This document shows positions 39,035-53,154 of a stretch of DNA of 64,000 nt, piece after piece (within the stretch, counting starts at the first letter, position 1; each line of letters begins with the position of its first letter). The position numbers were made by a program, and so were the translations under genes. Source of the stretch: Ianthella basta (taxonomy: Eukaryota; Porifera; Demospongiae; Verongiida; Ianthellidae); NCBI GenBank assembly GCA_964019415.1, contig OZ025889.1:4571870-4635869 (forward strand), in the 5' to 3' direction. The notes beneath the pieces were generated by a model that worked only from the letters and a program-made list of their open reading frames with translations, was not told where the DNA came from and did no database searches.

Positions 39035-42000
39035 CTACTCAGTCCCTTTACTCTTGTACTTGAACTGCAGGTTCTGGTAGAGGTCCCTTCCTTCTTCCAG
39101 AGGAGCCCCCAACATGGCCGCCTGAGGGGACACACTGAGATCCTTCTCAGTCCACTTTAGAAGGAGGGAAGGGTTGCTAAGGAAAGCAGTCATCAGTTTG
39201 GTGAACTTTGGTCTGTCAGTGGCCTCAGGGTTCCTTATGGACAAGGGGAATTGTAACACGTGTTGAACAGATCCAAGCATATAAACATATGTGTGTATTG
39301 TCTGTACAGTAACTTCCAGTCTGTGAGAAATTGTCCAGTTTGATCAGATCATGCCCCTCCAGACTTGCTGAGGTTGCTAATAAGCTTAATTAAGGCTATT
39401 ATATTCCAGTACATGCTCATGTACATGTAAGTCTTCATCACTTGTGCTGCTTTACTACAGTGTCATGCTAAGCCATGCACATTTGCCTGCTACGAGGAAA
39501 ACGAGATGCGAACCGTGCAGGTGCCCATGCATGCAAGTCATCTTGTCTGTACATGAAATCATGGCCTGGGAACAAGGCTCCTTAATCCTACATAGTACAC
39601 ACAGTTAAGAGACAAACACAGCAGTGAGTCTCCTTCATAATGTACATGTACATTGACATGTACGTTAAGAGCAATCATGAAATTGAACAGCAGTGTCAAT
39701 ACTATGAAAAATTTGCGCAAAATTATTATCATCCTTAAGCAATTCTTCAGCATTATATGAATCTTATTCACATCAAACACTGACTGTATAAAAGGTAGGA
39801 ATTGCATTCAGTTCTTAACTGCATAATTTTTACACACATATACACACAAGTAAACAAACATGACATCACTAACCAGCACTCAACCATTAAGAGGTAAACC
39901 CCTCTCGGGCAACCAGGGGGAGGAGACTGGCAAAATCCAGTGACAAACACCTTGACGACCTGCAAGGATGAGAAATGCAAGGATGCATGCAGACTAGCAT
40001 GGCAGTCAGTGACACAGCCTGTTCAAGTGTAGCTGGTTTTACATACATGTAGAGCACTACTTGTAATGAATGTAAGTAGCAGAATCACTTTAGATGCCCA
40101 CACTACCATTCATTGAATAAACAGAAGTGCAAATGCACTTGATATTCTCATGCATTTCTAATGCACACACCTCTTCAACTGACATATCCTCAAATGGCTT
40201 GTGTCCCAGTGACCATATCTCATACATCACCATCCCATAGCTCCACACATCACTCTTTGTGGTGTACTTCCTGTACAAAATGGCCTCAGGAGCCGTCCAG
40301 CAAAGAGGAATGCGACCACCATTGACACGGTAGTAGTAGTCATCAGAAACGTCTCGTGACATGCCAAAATCAGAAATCTGGATGATTATAGCAAGCACAC
40401 AACTGAATTTGCCCATTAACTTTCATATGTGCAGCCTCACATTACAGTGTATACCTTGCAGTGCCACTCTCTGTCCAGTAGGATGTTCCTGGCAGCAAGA
40501 TCACGATGGACAAAACACTTCTTTGAGAGGTAGCTCATCCCATCTGCTATCTCAAGACAGAACTGGAGCAGCTTCTTTGGGAGGTCAGGGTCTTTGGGAG
40601 AACTGTAGCAGTGTCAAAATCGCAGAAAAACAAATCCACATTTGAGCTCACACACAACACATTAACACACATGTAAACATACCGATTAAACTGCACACAT
40701 TAAATACAAATTATACGAGTGTACATGTTCATGAACATAATCTATACACACACCATTCATTCAAATCCAGCAGATGATCCAACAGATTTCCATTGGGAAG
40801 ACACTCCATCACCATCATGTACTGGTGGAGAGGGCAGAGTCAGCTGCAGTAAACAACTGTAAAGCTAACTAACTCATAGCAACTAGCAACTTTAATGCTG
40901 CCACAGATAGGTTATTTGGGATGGTGTTTGTGGATATCAACTCATTAATGAAAATGATCTAGGCTCAAATAGAGCAAAACAAGAAATTAGTCAGGTGGTC
41001 AAGACAAAGGGAAATAATAAGTTATGAGTCGGGAGGTACATTAACAGCAGGCTTGTTACCAAAGTGATCGTTTATCCATTCTGCATGATATACAATGAGT
41101 CCATACAATAATGCAGCTTCTGAATAACTAGAAGTTGATCATGAGCTATTCACAATTATAGGGAAAAGATCATTCAAATACAGCCGACACCCAATCTGGG
41201 TATGAAAGAAAGTAACGTCAGTTGATATGCAGAAAGAATACAATAATTGTTGGTGGTCTGAAGAATTTACTTGCACATTCATCATGCCGCAGATGTATAA
41301 ATGTTCTCTGCTTAAAAGGCACAGCTCACTGGTTCTCCCAGAGTGACCACTCCAAACAGCCGGACCACACGTGGGTGGAGGAACTGACCCATCACTGCTG
41401 CCTCCTGGAGCAACTTCACCTTCTCACTGGGGTCCAACCCATCTTTGGACACTTTCACAGCCACCTCCACACAGCCCATGGGGGACTGCCACTCTCCTCT
41501 GCACACACTACCAAACTCACCCTCCCCAAGGGCCTCCCTACAGTGGACAAAACTACGGGGGAGCTCCTGGTACTTGTTCTGTGACATCTGACTATAGATC
41601 TCATCCTCAGTGGCACCAGGGCTCCAGTAGATTCCATCATCCTGTACACACAACAGTGATTTAGTCACACAATTTGACTTCTTCCCCTTATTGCCAAAGG
41701 ACTCACTGCTTTGACGTATTCATTCAAAGTTGCATACATGTTTTCTTCACCGTTGCTCAACATGCTACTTTGACTGATCAGTCTCTCACGCTGTTCCTGA
41801 ATTGCAAGAGAAGCAAACAAAAAGTGAATTTATCAATTATACAGTTCAGCAATGCAATATCACAGGACAATACATGCAGCACCCCCCCCCCATGCAACAG
41901 ACAATCCCAGACTGTACGTATACCCCACCAACTATGCAACATACCTTAGTGGGTACTGGCACTAGAGAATAGTCTGTGGAAAGTAGTGATGTGCCATTTA

Positions 42001-45000
42001 CTGCAGAGTTCTGTATGGGCAAAGTACAAGCAAATATATAAGCTTGAAACTCACAAGCTATGAATAAGAATAACATTGAGCTTCATGAATCCAAGATTAC
42101 AACTTTCCATATTGCAGCAGACAATGCTTTTTAGCTCATGCTACAGTATATGCAGTAAAATATGCAGGTATCCTTATATGCCCGTACAATTGCCATGGGC
42201 ATATACGGGCATACTACATATACAGGTACAGCTACTTGTGTACTACAGCAAGCCTTAGAGGGCTACATAGGGCACATAGCTACAAATATGTACAGGTACA
42301 GGATTACTATAATGACTATTCTCGTACGGGTGCCCACAGCTACGGCTATGGCCTAAAATGGCTACAGCTATAGGTGAACCACGGCAATAGCTAAGGGTGA
42401 ATGTACTGGCGTAGTTCTTTCTTACTGCGTATATACCGTACACACAATAACATCTTTGATAGGCCATATTGTTACACAGATGCTTTTTAGCTGTTGTTGT
42501 CCCAATGTCCTACTTTCTATATAATGGTTGAGTAACTCTCCAGTAAAGGACAACCTGTCTACATGCAATGATGTTGCTTGCATGATTATCTGTTTGCTGT
42601 TGTATCCTGTTCTGTTAAGTGTTTCTTTATGATTTGTTGCATGGGTTGGCATGATGGTCACATTTAGAACTTTCTGCAATGTACTTATATGGTGTGGATC
42701 ACGTGTATTAGTGCAGTTCTGTAGTTTAAGCTTTTGGAGATTGTAGGTTGTTTTCGCTTGAGTGTTTTTACCATTGAATTGGCTTGTTCATTGTTCGGTG
42801 CCCTGATCGGGTTGACGTGAACTAACACCAGCGAACACGACACTACATCACAGTGCAATGTGCAATGCTCACAATATACTGCTCTGAATTGTCCAGTCTC
42901 CCATAGTAAGCTTCCACATTCTCATCACCAGTGATGGTTGGTGCTACAGACTGAGTGAGGACTGAACTATCCCTCTGCAGTTTGCTGTATGGTCCATCAC
43001 CAGTGAAGGCTGTCACCGCAGTTGTGTTGACAGTGACATCTTCAGAAGGAAGGTCCTCGTAGATAACTCCATCCGTTGTCAGCCGATTTGGGACAGCATG
43101 GGTCGGGTTGCTCACATCAGCTGGTGGTGAGTTTGTCACAGTGTAAGAGGCATTGTTACTTCGGTCATTCCGCAATGTGCTGATACTGGATAGCAGCATG
43201 GCATGGTCACTGCCTCGACCTGTAGGGGTGAGGACTGCAAGTGAATTAGCTCATTCATAGGCATTTATAAGGACTGAGAGATTATGAAGAGGTGAGCACT
43301 GCTCCAACTGATATTTGCATAATACAATGAGTAGTGTCATCTACATTTAGAATCAATGCTACACTAAACATGCCCCACATACATCTGCTTACACATGAAC
43401 CTCCCATACATAGTACTTCAAGTGCAAAACACAGATATGTATATGCCCATCATGTACCTTTCACACTGCTGAGCTGTTTGTTCAACCTCAACACCCACAG
43501 TATCAGGACAATAATGATGATCAGGGAAAGGAGAAACAGCAGCACCAGGATGACAGACACAGCTATGGTAGCACTGGATTCCTGTCTCCGTCCAGAAGCT
43601 CCCATGTGCACCTGGGATGTGGGCTCCACAGTACTGGTAGACACTATAGCTGGATACACACTGGTAGGCACTACAAGGAATGTGCGAATGTCACAGTATG
43701 TAAACTGGGAGGTGTGTCTGTTAGTACTAGTGTCCTAATGCGTACACCACAATGAATATGGATGCCTCCTTCATCTACTGCATGGCATGCAAAAGAAAAG
43801 TTTACCTGTCATCACTGGACTAGGTTCAAAGTCAAAGGACATGAATGGCACTCCAGTAAAGGACATTAGTAGATGGCATAAAAACTGCCACTGAGTAGAA
43901 GTCCAACAAGGGGTAGGGGCTTGGATACCAATGCCAGGTCCATCAGCAATACCAAGAGGTATACCATTGATGACAACATTGTCTGATAAAGTTCCAGTTG
44001 GTGGTAGATAAGCCCCCAAAACATCACCAGCCTCAACTTCAATGGCCTCATTAAAGGTCACTGTCACTGTCACTGTTTGGCTGGTAGAAAAGAAGAACAA
44101 TCCAGGAGTAGCACTCGCTAGTACACCAGGAATCTCGTCAGTGGACAGTGATATACTGTAGTTCTGTCCCCTTGCAATATAATGGTCTTGGTTTTCTTGC
44201 CATAGCTGCATAGTCAGAATTAGTGTGCCAGTGTAGTAATAATTATTGCTGAGCGTTTCAAAATATACCCTTCCTTGAGTTTCCAGAATGCGACCACTGC
44301 ATTCGAACTTAGCCAATGGGAACAAGTGAAATCCTTCAGAGATAAATGACCTTGATGTGATGTTTGGGTTGTTGACATTAGCAATGAAACCAGGCATACA
44401 CTGAACATCTACAAGAAAGCAGAATGGTCACAGACTAATATACATAGCTACCATGAAACTGTTCTCCTGACACACACAGAGTACTAGCGATTGTGTGAAA
44501 TGCATATTTGATTCAGGTCGGGTACACAGACAACTGCTATCAGCTGGAATTACAATTTACTATGTTCATGGAGCAACCAATTTCAATGAGAAACCCCACC
44601 CTGTGCATAAGAGGAGGCAGCACATTACATGCCCAGAGGACAGACTGTGATTAAAGATGAAAGAATAGTTGACCCCATTCAGCATGAAGGCTGCATCATC
44701 CAACAATGGCTAGCTATGAGAAAATTAGTGCAGGAATCACAGTAAAATCATGTTTGTGGCTAGATCCATGAAGAAGCTAGTTTTGGTCAAGAACATAGAG
44801 ACAGCTAAGACTTATCACAGAGCAAAACAACATTGGACTCTTGTCTCTCCATAGCACTCAATCACAATGGAACAACTGCCCAAGATTACTTTGTCATCAT
44901 GCCTATGTCCACCAAGTCTAGCAAGCTAGACCCAACTTCTCATTAACAAGCGGGGGCGGAAGAGACGCCCCAGGGCGATAATGAGAAGTTGGGTCTAGAG

Positions 45001-45088
45001 CACCAGCATTCACGAGGTGTTACTGCCAGCATGGCCATCACTGACGACAGGTAATTGTATGACGACTCGTTACATATGTATGTATGTA

Positions 45089-45119
<31 letters not shown>

Positions 45120-46541
45120 TGTATGTATGTATGTATGTATGTATGTATGTATATTGTAACTTGTACAGTATAATATTATAGAGAGGAAGTGATCAATGCT
45201 CGGACACTTTGCATATTTCTCAATCTGCCTTCCAGGAAGGAGATGAAATGCCCGAACAATCTTTGGAATAAGACACTTACGGACTCTAGAACACTTTGAC
45301 AGATGTGTTGCTGAAACCTCTCCTTTCCCGCTCTTGAAATCTCACTTCCTGCTCCCTCATTGGAAAATCAATTCTCAGACCAGTTAATGTAATGATAGAT
45401 CTATGATTTAATGCATTTTTGGAAGCACAATTACCGACTGACACTGGGAAGGCAGCCAAGCTCAATGTAAAACAAACAGTACTGATATTGAGTTTGGTTA
45501 TACCAAGGTGTGGGATCAGAAGAGGTTGGCCACACCCATTTATGACGTCACCGCGTAGGAATACTATATACGCAGTATGTTTCACGATGGCTGCAAGCGA
45601 CCAGGAAGAAGTAAGTTGGCAGTTTTTCACGTGTCATCCCTGCAGAGGGTTGACCAGGTTTGCACACTTTCCCCGTGCTTCCTGCTACGTACCTATGTTC
45701 ACTTGTACGTACGTGAAGAAGCTCCCTTCTTCTCCGCCGTCTACCGCCTCTGCGACATAGGGTAGAATCGGTTTTAGGATCGGCTTCAGCAGCGCTTTCG
45801 AATGGTGTGCAATGTGTGTGGAAACCTGCAAGCTCGAGCGAGGAAGAGGATGTAGCCCTACAATACAGAATATTACAGCGAGCTTGTGTATAAATTCGCT
45901 ACGCGCGTACTTCCCAGCTACCGTCATGTGATGTATATGTGGCCACCTTCCTCTGGTCATAGCTATGCTCTGGTATGGGATCATAACAAGACATCGAAAG
46001 ATCATGCAGAATGCCCTTGCGTGTCAAACAGAACAAACACGCAAGCTGCACTGGGGTAAAACACGCGAAAAATGGCGAAACAACTCGATACAGTAGCACT
46101 AGGTTATTGATCTACCAAACAACTCCTGCTTTGCTCTGCAGCATCTTGCGCCTAATCTGCAACCAGGCGTTTATGAGTTACGGACCCTCTGGGAGTGCTT
46201 TGCGCCGATCCGAGAATACATCTGTTCGAGGATTGGTTACTTCCTATACTAAAAGGTCGTAGTTCAGTGGAGTGACGAATTGAGACTGGACCGCTACAGC
46301 CGCATCCGAGACAGCAAGATTACCTAATGAAGAGTGCACCTGACTATGTATCATTGCTGGCCAAATCAAGTTCTTCATCAATTCACAACGGCGAGCATCT
46401 CTAATCTCCCCACGACCCACCTGACCTACTAAAGTTTAAACGTGCTCCTTCCTCACTTGTGACATCCTGAGCGAACGCGGACAGACTTGAAAGTGCGTAG
46501 AGCTTCAGAAGGAGACACAGGTCAGCCGTTCGACGCATCAT
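39035..46541 (-). CDS. RTK3: receptor tyrosine kinase
   Basis: Twelve exons: 46541-46457, 44408-43806, 43670-43458, 43219-42873, 42010-41945, 41796-41707, 41641-41330, 40821-40754, 40602-40455, 40377-40171, 39959-39874, 39233-39035 (TAG). The sum is 2424 nt, in frame, 807 aa. The signal exon begins MMRRTADLCLLLKLYAL. The ectodomain is clearly more diverged from RTK1 and RTK2 than the kinase is (TMQLWQENQDHYIARGQNYS, CWTSTQWQFLC). Membrane helix about 265-290. Juxtamembrane tyrosines in NASYTV, IYEDL, EAYYGRL, TDYSLV, MYATLNEYV. The kinase keeps GEGEFG, VAVK (Lys531), HRDLAARN and DFG (647). The kinase exons lie about 9,086 bases from those of RTK2. A conserved kinase beside a diverged ectodomain suggests different ligands, which is inference. 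Confidence 0.92.
44926..44998. repeat. 73-bp fold-back sequence
   Basis: CTAGACCCAACTTCTCATTA and its perfect complement flank a GC-rich centre that can itself pair (GGGCG/CGCCC). It lies in RTK3 intron 1 and may be a transposon end or a miniature element. Confidence 0.75.
45073..45153. repeat. TATG tetranucleotide microsatellite
   Basis: About 19 near-perfect GTAT units in RTK3 intron 1. Confidence 0.95.
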
Positions 46542-46930
46542 TGCCTCTGGCTTGGCCTTATACGTATGTTTGGCTATGTAAACTACGCAACTACGTATAC
46601 ACACACACACAGGTGGGAGTGTCTGAACTTGCTGTCCAATGATAACTACAATACAAAGTTGCACATTCTTACAAGAGTACAGCTAGTTCTGTACACAGTA
46701 CTAGTCTGCAGTGGGAGAGAGGAGTTATAGGATGTAGTATGCAGTGTCACAAAGCAGCTTCAGATTCAAGCTGTACCAAGCAGTTTAATACAGTAACCTT
46801 TCACTACAATACGCATATACACAATGCCTTGCTATGTGCATAGCTATACTTGACATTCCAGATGCATTCTCTTATGGCTTGAATGTAATAAGTGTCACTA
46901 CATTCACCTGCTGTGGACCACTGTTGGCAG

Positions 46931-48850
46931 TCACTGTGGTACATACTCATTACCAGGGCCAGTGCCTGTAACAGTCCCTGGTGGTGGTTGACTAGGGCTC
47001 TGCTGCATGTTCTGAAAGGCAAACAAACACAAAGCATTGTAGTACTATGAAAGCACTACTTTGATCATACAAGTACATGCACACAAACACTCCTCCAAGA
47101 GCTCAATGTCTAAACTCAGCCATTCATTGATACAGCTTCCTAAAATCACCTTACATACCACAGTGCACCCATACAATGTGTCTGCCACACCCACAGCATA
47201 GCTACAAGTGATTCAGTTACTTAGTATACAGCACACAAGCAAGGCCACACCACACACAAAGAGGCCATTTGTATTATCGTGGAAGTTATTAGGCATGCTG
47301 AGTAGGTAATAGCTTGATTCTTCTTTGGATGCTTGAGCACACCATGAACACTTGACAATCCAATGCAATGTTTTGCCCACTCATGGTTCATCGGGCATAC
47401 ATTGAATTGTCAAGAGGCCCTTGTGAACCAGTAGGCATCCATGCAACTAAAGGGCTACAATAGACAACCACCAGTGAAGCAGTCAGCTTCCTCACTAGCC
47501 CAAATAGTGACAGCCTACTGTACTATCACTTCAGCAACACAGCCACTGATTAACAGCTACGAGGGGAGACAGAGGTCCCAACACAGGTGACCATGACAGG
47601 TCAGTCACTTACAGTGTACTGTGCCTGCACTGAGAGCTGCTGGTAGTCCGGGGGTGGGGGAACACCTCTTGGTACGTTGTACTCGGCATGGGTTTGAGGA
47701 GGAGGTCGATGTAGGTAGTTGTACGCATGAGGTGGGTTATACCCTGTTGAATAATCCAACGTCTCGTATCTACCCCCAGATTGTTCGGGCACTGTCACTG
47801 TTTGATATGCTGTGTTTTCTGCTTTACGTGGAAAGTCATAGCCAGTAACATTGCCAGCAGAGTGCATCATTTCATAGCCCAACTCAGCATTAGAGGCAAT
47901 GACTGTTGACCGAGCAACTGCATGGAATCCAATAGGGTATTGAGGAAGTAAGCAGCATGCAGCCAACACAGCAATGGAGTGTGGTGAGCTCTGAGTGCCA
48001 CAAGGTCATGCAATATTAGGACTGGGTCAGTCCCAAATACAGTTGAAATGAAACTGATTTAACTGTACTGAAACATGTAATGCATAATATGTATATCATC
48101 AGCCGTAGGACTAGCAACTCTTTTATACTGAGAAATGTTTAAACAGATCAGTTTCAGATCTTGCCAACTAGCGATTTCATTTTAGATTCAGCATGATCCC
48201 CCTAGCCACTCAGGAACTTACAGCATACACTGATGGTACAATTTCTGCACACAAACCAAATACGTATGCGAGGCATACATAATACAGTACTTGTAGCCAA
48301 AACTGCACATACATACAGTACTACCCGTGGCTGTGTGGTCTGTTATACATAATATCACTATATACAACAGTATACTGGTTGCTGTCATATACATACACAC
48401 TGTTGAATATACAGTATATACGTACATTTGCACAACTCGGAGCTACTCTGCAATTGGCCAACTGTAGGTTAACTGCTGGAGCATCTGACGTGTGTGATTG
48501 TGTGTATGGTTGTAAGCTGTTCTCTCTCATACAGTAACTCACCCTGCTGGTGCCTTGGCTCCTGACCTGAGGCAACGACTGTAACTGATTTGCTGTTTCT
48601 TCGGCTGATGACCACCAACACACATACAAGCACAAGTGCTAGGATGACAGCCAACAAGAACAGGACGGCAAATAGACCAGACGTTGCCGCAGCAGCGTAG
48701 TAGGCAGACTGCCCAATCTGGGAGGAGGGTTGAGATGGGGGCAGGGTTGTGCTGCTAGGTGTAGTGGGGGGTGGTGATCCTGTGGAGGGTGTGAGTGTAT
48801 TGAGAGCCAGGTAGTTCTTCACCAAGGTGCAGGTACAGGAATCTCTCCCT

Positions 48851-48912
<62 letters not shown>

Positions 48913-50032
48913 GTGCACACACACACACACGCACACACACACACACACACTCACACATGCACACTCACACACACAGACACACACAGACGCAAAACAAGTA
49001 ACTGGATTACCTTCTGCAGTGAAATTCAATCGAATCACAGGCCTTGTAAGTTCACTAATCACCGAACATGGCTCAGATCTTCTTTGAGACGGGTTCCAAC
49101 AGTTGCTCAGAGTAACAGCAGGGCTGCCTGAATCGTCCAGTACGGCTATGCTGACACCGTGTGACACTTCTCCGAGTGACAGTGACTCTGTAGGCGGAAG
49201 GCTTATCCCAAGGATATGCTCAGGTGAGACTTGCCGCGGTGTGGTCAGTGTAGATGTTAAGGGTACGACTAGTGGTTGTGAGACATAGTACCTCCCATTG
49301 GCATCAAGCATTAGATTTGGCTCAGTCATTGAAAATTCATCTACATTCAAGACTAGATTAATGGCAGTTTCAAGCATGTATTGAGAGCCTGTTAGCGAAT
49401 AGAGCTGAACTTGCATCCTGAGTGTGGAGTTGTAGCGCACATCTGGATTGAAATAGCCTGAGAAATCAATAGCTGTTACTCTGCCAGAGCATTGAATGGT
49501 CATGTTTGGGAAAAGGTAAGTTCCACCAAGCAAATGTGGCTGGTCTTCACTGCCTTCAGGCAGCAGAGCTGGTGGGAATCCATGTAAACAATCTGCAAAA
49601 GGGAGCATCACAGTATTAAACGGACAGTGTGAGAAAGTAGACTATGCAGTACAGTCAAACAAGCCAAGTGCGTACGTATGCATATACCTTAGGTAAAAGA
49701 ATCCTGTTACCTACCACGGGCTAGCTACGTAGCTACCTGTCTTATAGAACAGATTGCTGACACATACAGTCCGTAAACCTCCACACAGCTGAAAGCAGAC
49801 TGAGATACATGCAGGAGTTGACAAGAGGCGTATCCACCCACAGAGTGCGAGTGTCACTCGCTAGAGCGGAAAATGTGAGTAGACTCTACAGTCCCTGTGG
49901 CAATGACGGTCCGAATCGTTCTCGCCGAATGGCTTGCTCGATACGGGTGCAACTACACTCACCTTGTGCAATGCAGGCCCCGACGAAATAGGCTACAAGG
50001 GACAGGAATAGGTACTCTTTTGAGGCCGCCAT
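46931..50032 (-). CDS. receptor B: kinase-less receptor with tyrosine tail
   Basis: Exons: 50032-49963 signal peptide (MAASKEYLFLSLVAYFVG), 49592-49011 ectodomain, 48779-48543 stalk plus membrane helix, 47917-47613 tail, 47011-46931 terminal exon with TGA. The sum is 1275 nt, in frame, 424 aa. The ectodomain aligns with the RTK ectodomains: FPNMTIQCSGRV, a YNSTLRMQVQLY strand, HILGISLPP, CWNPSQRRSEPC. The stalk is SPPPTTPSSTTLPPS-rich; helix about 250-275. The tail has tyrosines in GYEMM (YxxM), AYQTV, RYETLDYSTGY, AEYNVP, and PPPPDY, which fits a WW-domain PPxY ligand. There is no kinase. It ends NEYVPQ, shorter than receptor C's NEYAEVLQ. Likely a plasma-membrane receptor working through recruited kinases and SH2 proteins, possibly partnered with the RTKs; that pairing is inference. 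Confidence 0.88.
48852..48985. repeat. CA/GT microsatellite in receptor B intron 2
   Basis: Interrupted CA repeat occupying much of the 231-base intron between ectodomain and stalk exons, the same place as in receptors A and C. Confidence 0.95.
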
Positions 50033-50357
50033 CTCCACAACAGTTCTTCCCGTACAGTGCCCAGCCCCGCCCTTGCGCCCTGTTTTATTGTACACGCATT
50101 GTATGTTGCGAACAAATCTGGTCAGCTGACGTGACCATGTTTGGGTTCAAGCGCTTACATATACAGGCGCACACTTGCCCTCATCATGCAGCTACATAAA
50201 TTGCTGGAAGTAGTAGCTAGCTGACACTGTAAAAATGTGAGGCAAGCTTCCTAGGAGTTGGTTCCATTGTGGCTACAAACATGTAATTGCATGGGACTTG
50301 TTGCTCTGCAAGTGGAAGCTGCATGTTATATGAAAACAATAAAGTGAGCTGGTAGTG
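50033..50357 (-). promoter_or_regulatory. 5' flank of receptor B
   Basis: Almost identical to 19,684-20,011 upstream of receptor A. Probable promoter region; no discrete element called. Confidence 0.4.
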
Positions 50358-52122
50358 CATCCCACTAGACTGCTCAATAATTATATGCAAACGTCATAGC
50401 AATATACATACTGCGCATACAGTGAGTTTGCATTGAAGTGCCATTTTATTAGTCTGTATATACTTGTAAAATGTCATTGTTACCTTTCAGCCAAGAAACT
50501 AACCCACCAGTGGAGGGAGCACTACCTAATTATATACTTATTTAGTAGTGTACTGCATGCTTGGCAATAACAAACGAACTTGCATGGAATCACTGCACCA
50601 ACTGCCTTAGTTACCAGAGTTGTAAAAGATCTTGTTAACTTGCAATAATACTTAACATGGTTTAACAGAGTTGTAAGTTAACAGACTTGCTTAACACTGT
50701 TAATCCAAGTAATGAATGTATACTCATAAATATTCATCATATCAATATTGATATTCATTGTGCCATATACAAGCCATGCATATACAAATGGCTGCAGTCA
50801 CTACACACATGCAAGCTAATGAATTAAGCTACTATACTGCTGAATGTATGTTTGTGTGTGCATGTAGTATCGAATGATTATACTGTGAGGTATACATTAT
50901 GCACATTTGTATGCTGTTAGTACTGTTCTAGCTATGGTGTTCGTGGTGCTTGCAAGCCATTGACAGGCCTGAGAACAGAATGTAGGGAATTTTGTGTACA
51001 GTAAACTGATAGTGCAGAGGTATGACAGCAGATGGAGTCCAATTACTTTGGAATGGTTGTAAGGTAGCTATATTGGTTCTCAGGTACATATGCAGCCATA
51101 GTTGTACTGCATGTGCAGGTCCCTGCATGCAGGTCAGTATATGTTTAGAGAAGACTATCTATGGGTTTCAGATGTTCTTTGCTGCCCTTATTCATTGTGC
51201 TTGAAATAAACCCTGAGTATAGCAATAGTTACCTTCCAACCTTTCCAAACTAAGTGGCCGGGCTGTATCTGCAGTACGTGGCATGCCTCTTCACTATCAG
51301 TTTACAGTACACAAATTGCCCTTCTTTCTGTTCTCATGCCTGTCTCCTCATGCCATGTACTATGTATACTTTAAGGCATACTTTAGAAACTCTAGCCATC
51401 TGCTGTAAGGCCTCTTCACTATCAGCTTACAGTACACAAAATGCCCTCCATTCCGTTCTCGTGCCTGTAAATGCCTTGCATGCCTCATGTACATCATAGC
51501 TAGAACAGTACTAACAACATATACAATATACAAATGTGCATATACCTCACAGTATATTCTCATTCAACTATGTGCACACAAATGTATGTACATACAGCAG
51601 TATGGTAGCTTAATTCATGAGCCTGCATGTGCGTACTGACTGCTGCATTCTAGTTTTGCATTCTAGTACATGATTTGTGCGTGCATGCACACGCAGAAGC
51701 ACACATGTACACCTTCCCGAAGTCTACAAGCATGCATGCACGGGATGCATATAGGCAGCTGAATGTCTACTATTTGGTTGATGCCTGGGAGTATGTGCAA
51801 AGCAAACTGTTTATTTATCTTGCAGCATGCAAGCCAAGATAGGAACAATGGGCAGTCCTTCATCTTGCTCCAGGCTGAAGTGATTTCCAAAACATTAATT
51901 ATGTTCCTAGCCTGAAACCTACAGTACATTTGTACAGTTTGTATATGGCACCATGAATATCAATATTGATATGATGACTAATTATGATTATACATTCATT
52001 ACTTGGATTAACAGCGTTGAGCAAGTCTGTTAACTTACAACTCTGTTGAACCATGTTAAGTAAGCTGTTATTGCAAGTTAACAAGATCTTTTACAACTCT
52101 GCTAACTAAGGCAGTTGGTGCG
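50358..52122. repeat. large imperfect palindrome between receptors B and C
   Basis: 50,358-51,081 is the right-arm type seen upstream of receptor A. 51,214-52,122 is the left-arm type in opposite orientation, with an internal rearrangement (two copies of a CTCTTCACTATCAG block). About 130 bases separate them. Each receptor thus has an arm of one type at its 5' side and, for A and C, the inverted type at its 3' side. Confidence 0.75.
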
Positions 52123-52427
52123 GCGAATGGAACGAATAGGAATTGGTTTTCGGAACGCCACAGCCTAAATGTAGGACCAGTACCATAGCTTCAAACTCAT
52201 TTCCACAAGCGGAAATGAGCTAGATGGCCGAACAACTATATCATATCTACTCCTCAGGAGTTGGGCAAATAATATCTGAATGAAGCTAGTGTGTTGCAGC
52301 TCCAGCTACTAAGAAAAATGCAGTTTCCCCTTTAATCGGCAACACAAACTACAAGGTAAACGTTACAAACTAGCTTCAACCAGTTTTGGAAGCCTTCATC
52401 TATCTTTTACACTTGGGAACCTTCAAA

Positions 52428-52680
52428 CAAGTATTTCGAGTTAAAAAAAACTCGTGGGGCGCCGGGGCGCCCTTGAACTCGAACTACTTGCTAACAACAT
52501 CATACCCCCAGCAACCACAGCGAGTTTGAGGACGACGGAGCAAGAAACGCGTGCGCGTATCGCGAACACACACACACACACAGACAATTTCGGCTTTATA
52601 TATTAGATACATACGAACATGAAGCCATACGAATACCTAAATCTGAAAACAATATAGGGTCGCCTTCGGCGCCCCAAAAA
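52428..52680. mobile_element. short element with hairpin ends
   Basis: Starts CAAGTATTTCGAGTT...AACTCGAACTACTTG around a GGGGCGCC hairpin and ends AAAACAATATAGGG followed by CGCCTTCGGCG. Both ends match those of the 2-kb insertion at 25,209-27,197 in the same inward sense, so this is a small, non-coding relative. Confidence 0.55.
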
Positions 52681-53154
52681 TTTGCTTCTCGTCTGTGGAA
52701 ATCGCTTCGCGTGACGGTAGAGGGTGCCATTTTGTTTATGTACGCGCCATGTTGTTCAAAGGTACGCGAGGAATTTGGAATGGGAATCGGTTTAGAATCG
52801 CTAATGTTTGTTTATGTAAACTACGCAACTACGTGTACACACACACACAGGTGGGAGTGTCTGAACTTGCTGTCCAATGACAACAATACAAAGTTGCACA
52901 TTCTTAAAAGAGTACAGCTAGTTCTGTACACAGTCTGCAGTGGGAGAGAGGAGTTATGGGGTGTAGTATGCAGTGTCACAAAGCAGCTTCAGATTCAAGC
53001 TGTGCCAAGCAGTTTAATACCTTTCACTACAATATGCATAGCTACACAATTCACACATAATGCATAGCTATACTTGACATTCCAGATACATTCTCTTACG
53101 GCTTAAATGCAATAAGTGTCACTACATTCACCTGCTGTGAACCACTGTTGGCGG

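Noticed and set aside
45588-45611. Plus-strand ATG with MAASDQEE, a GTAAGT donor and a TGACGTCA site upstream
   Set aside because: It looks like a first exon, but it is eight codons inside RTK3 intron 1 and I found no convincing following exon. Left as a note only.
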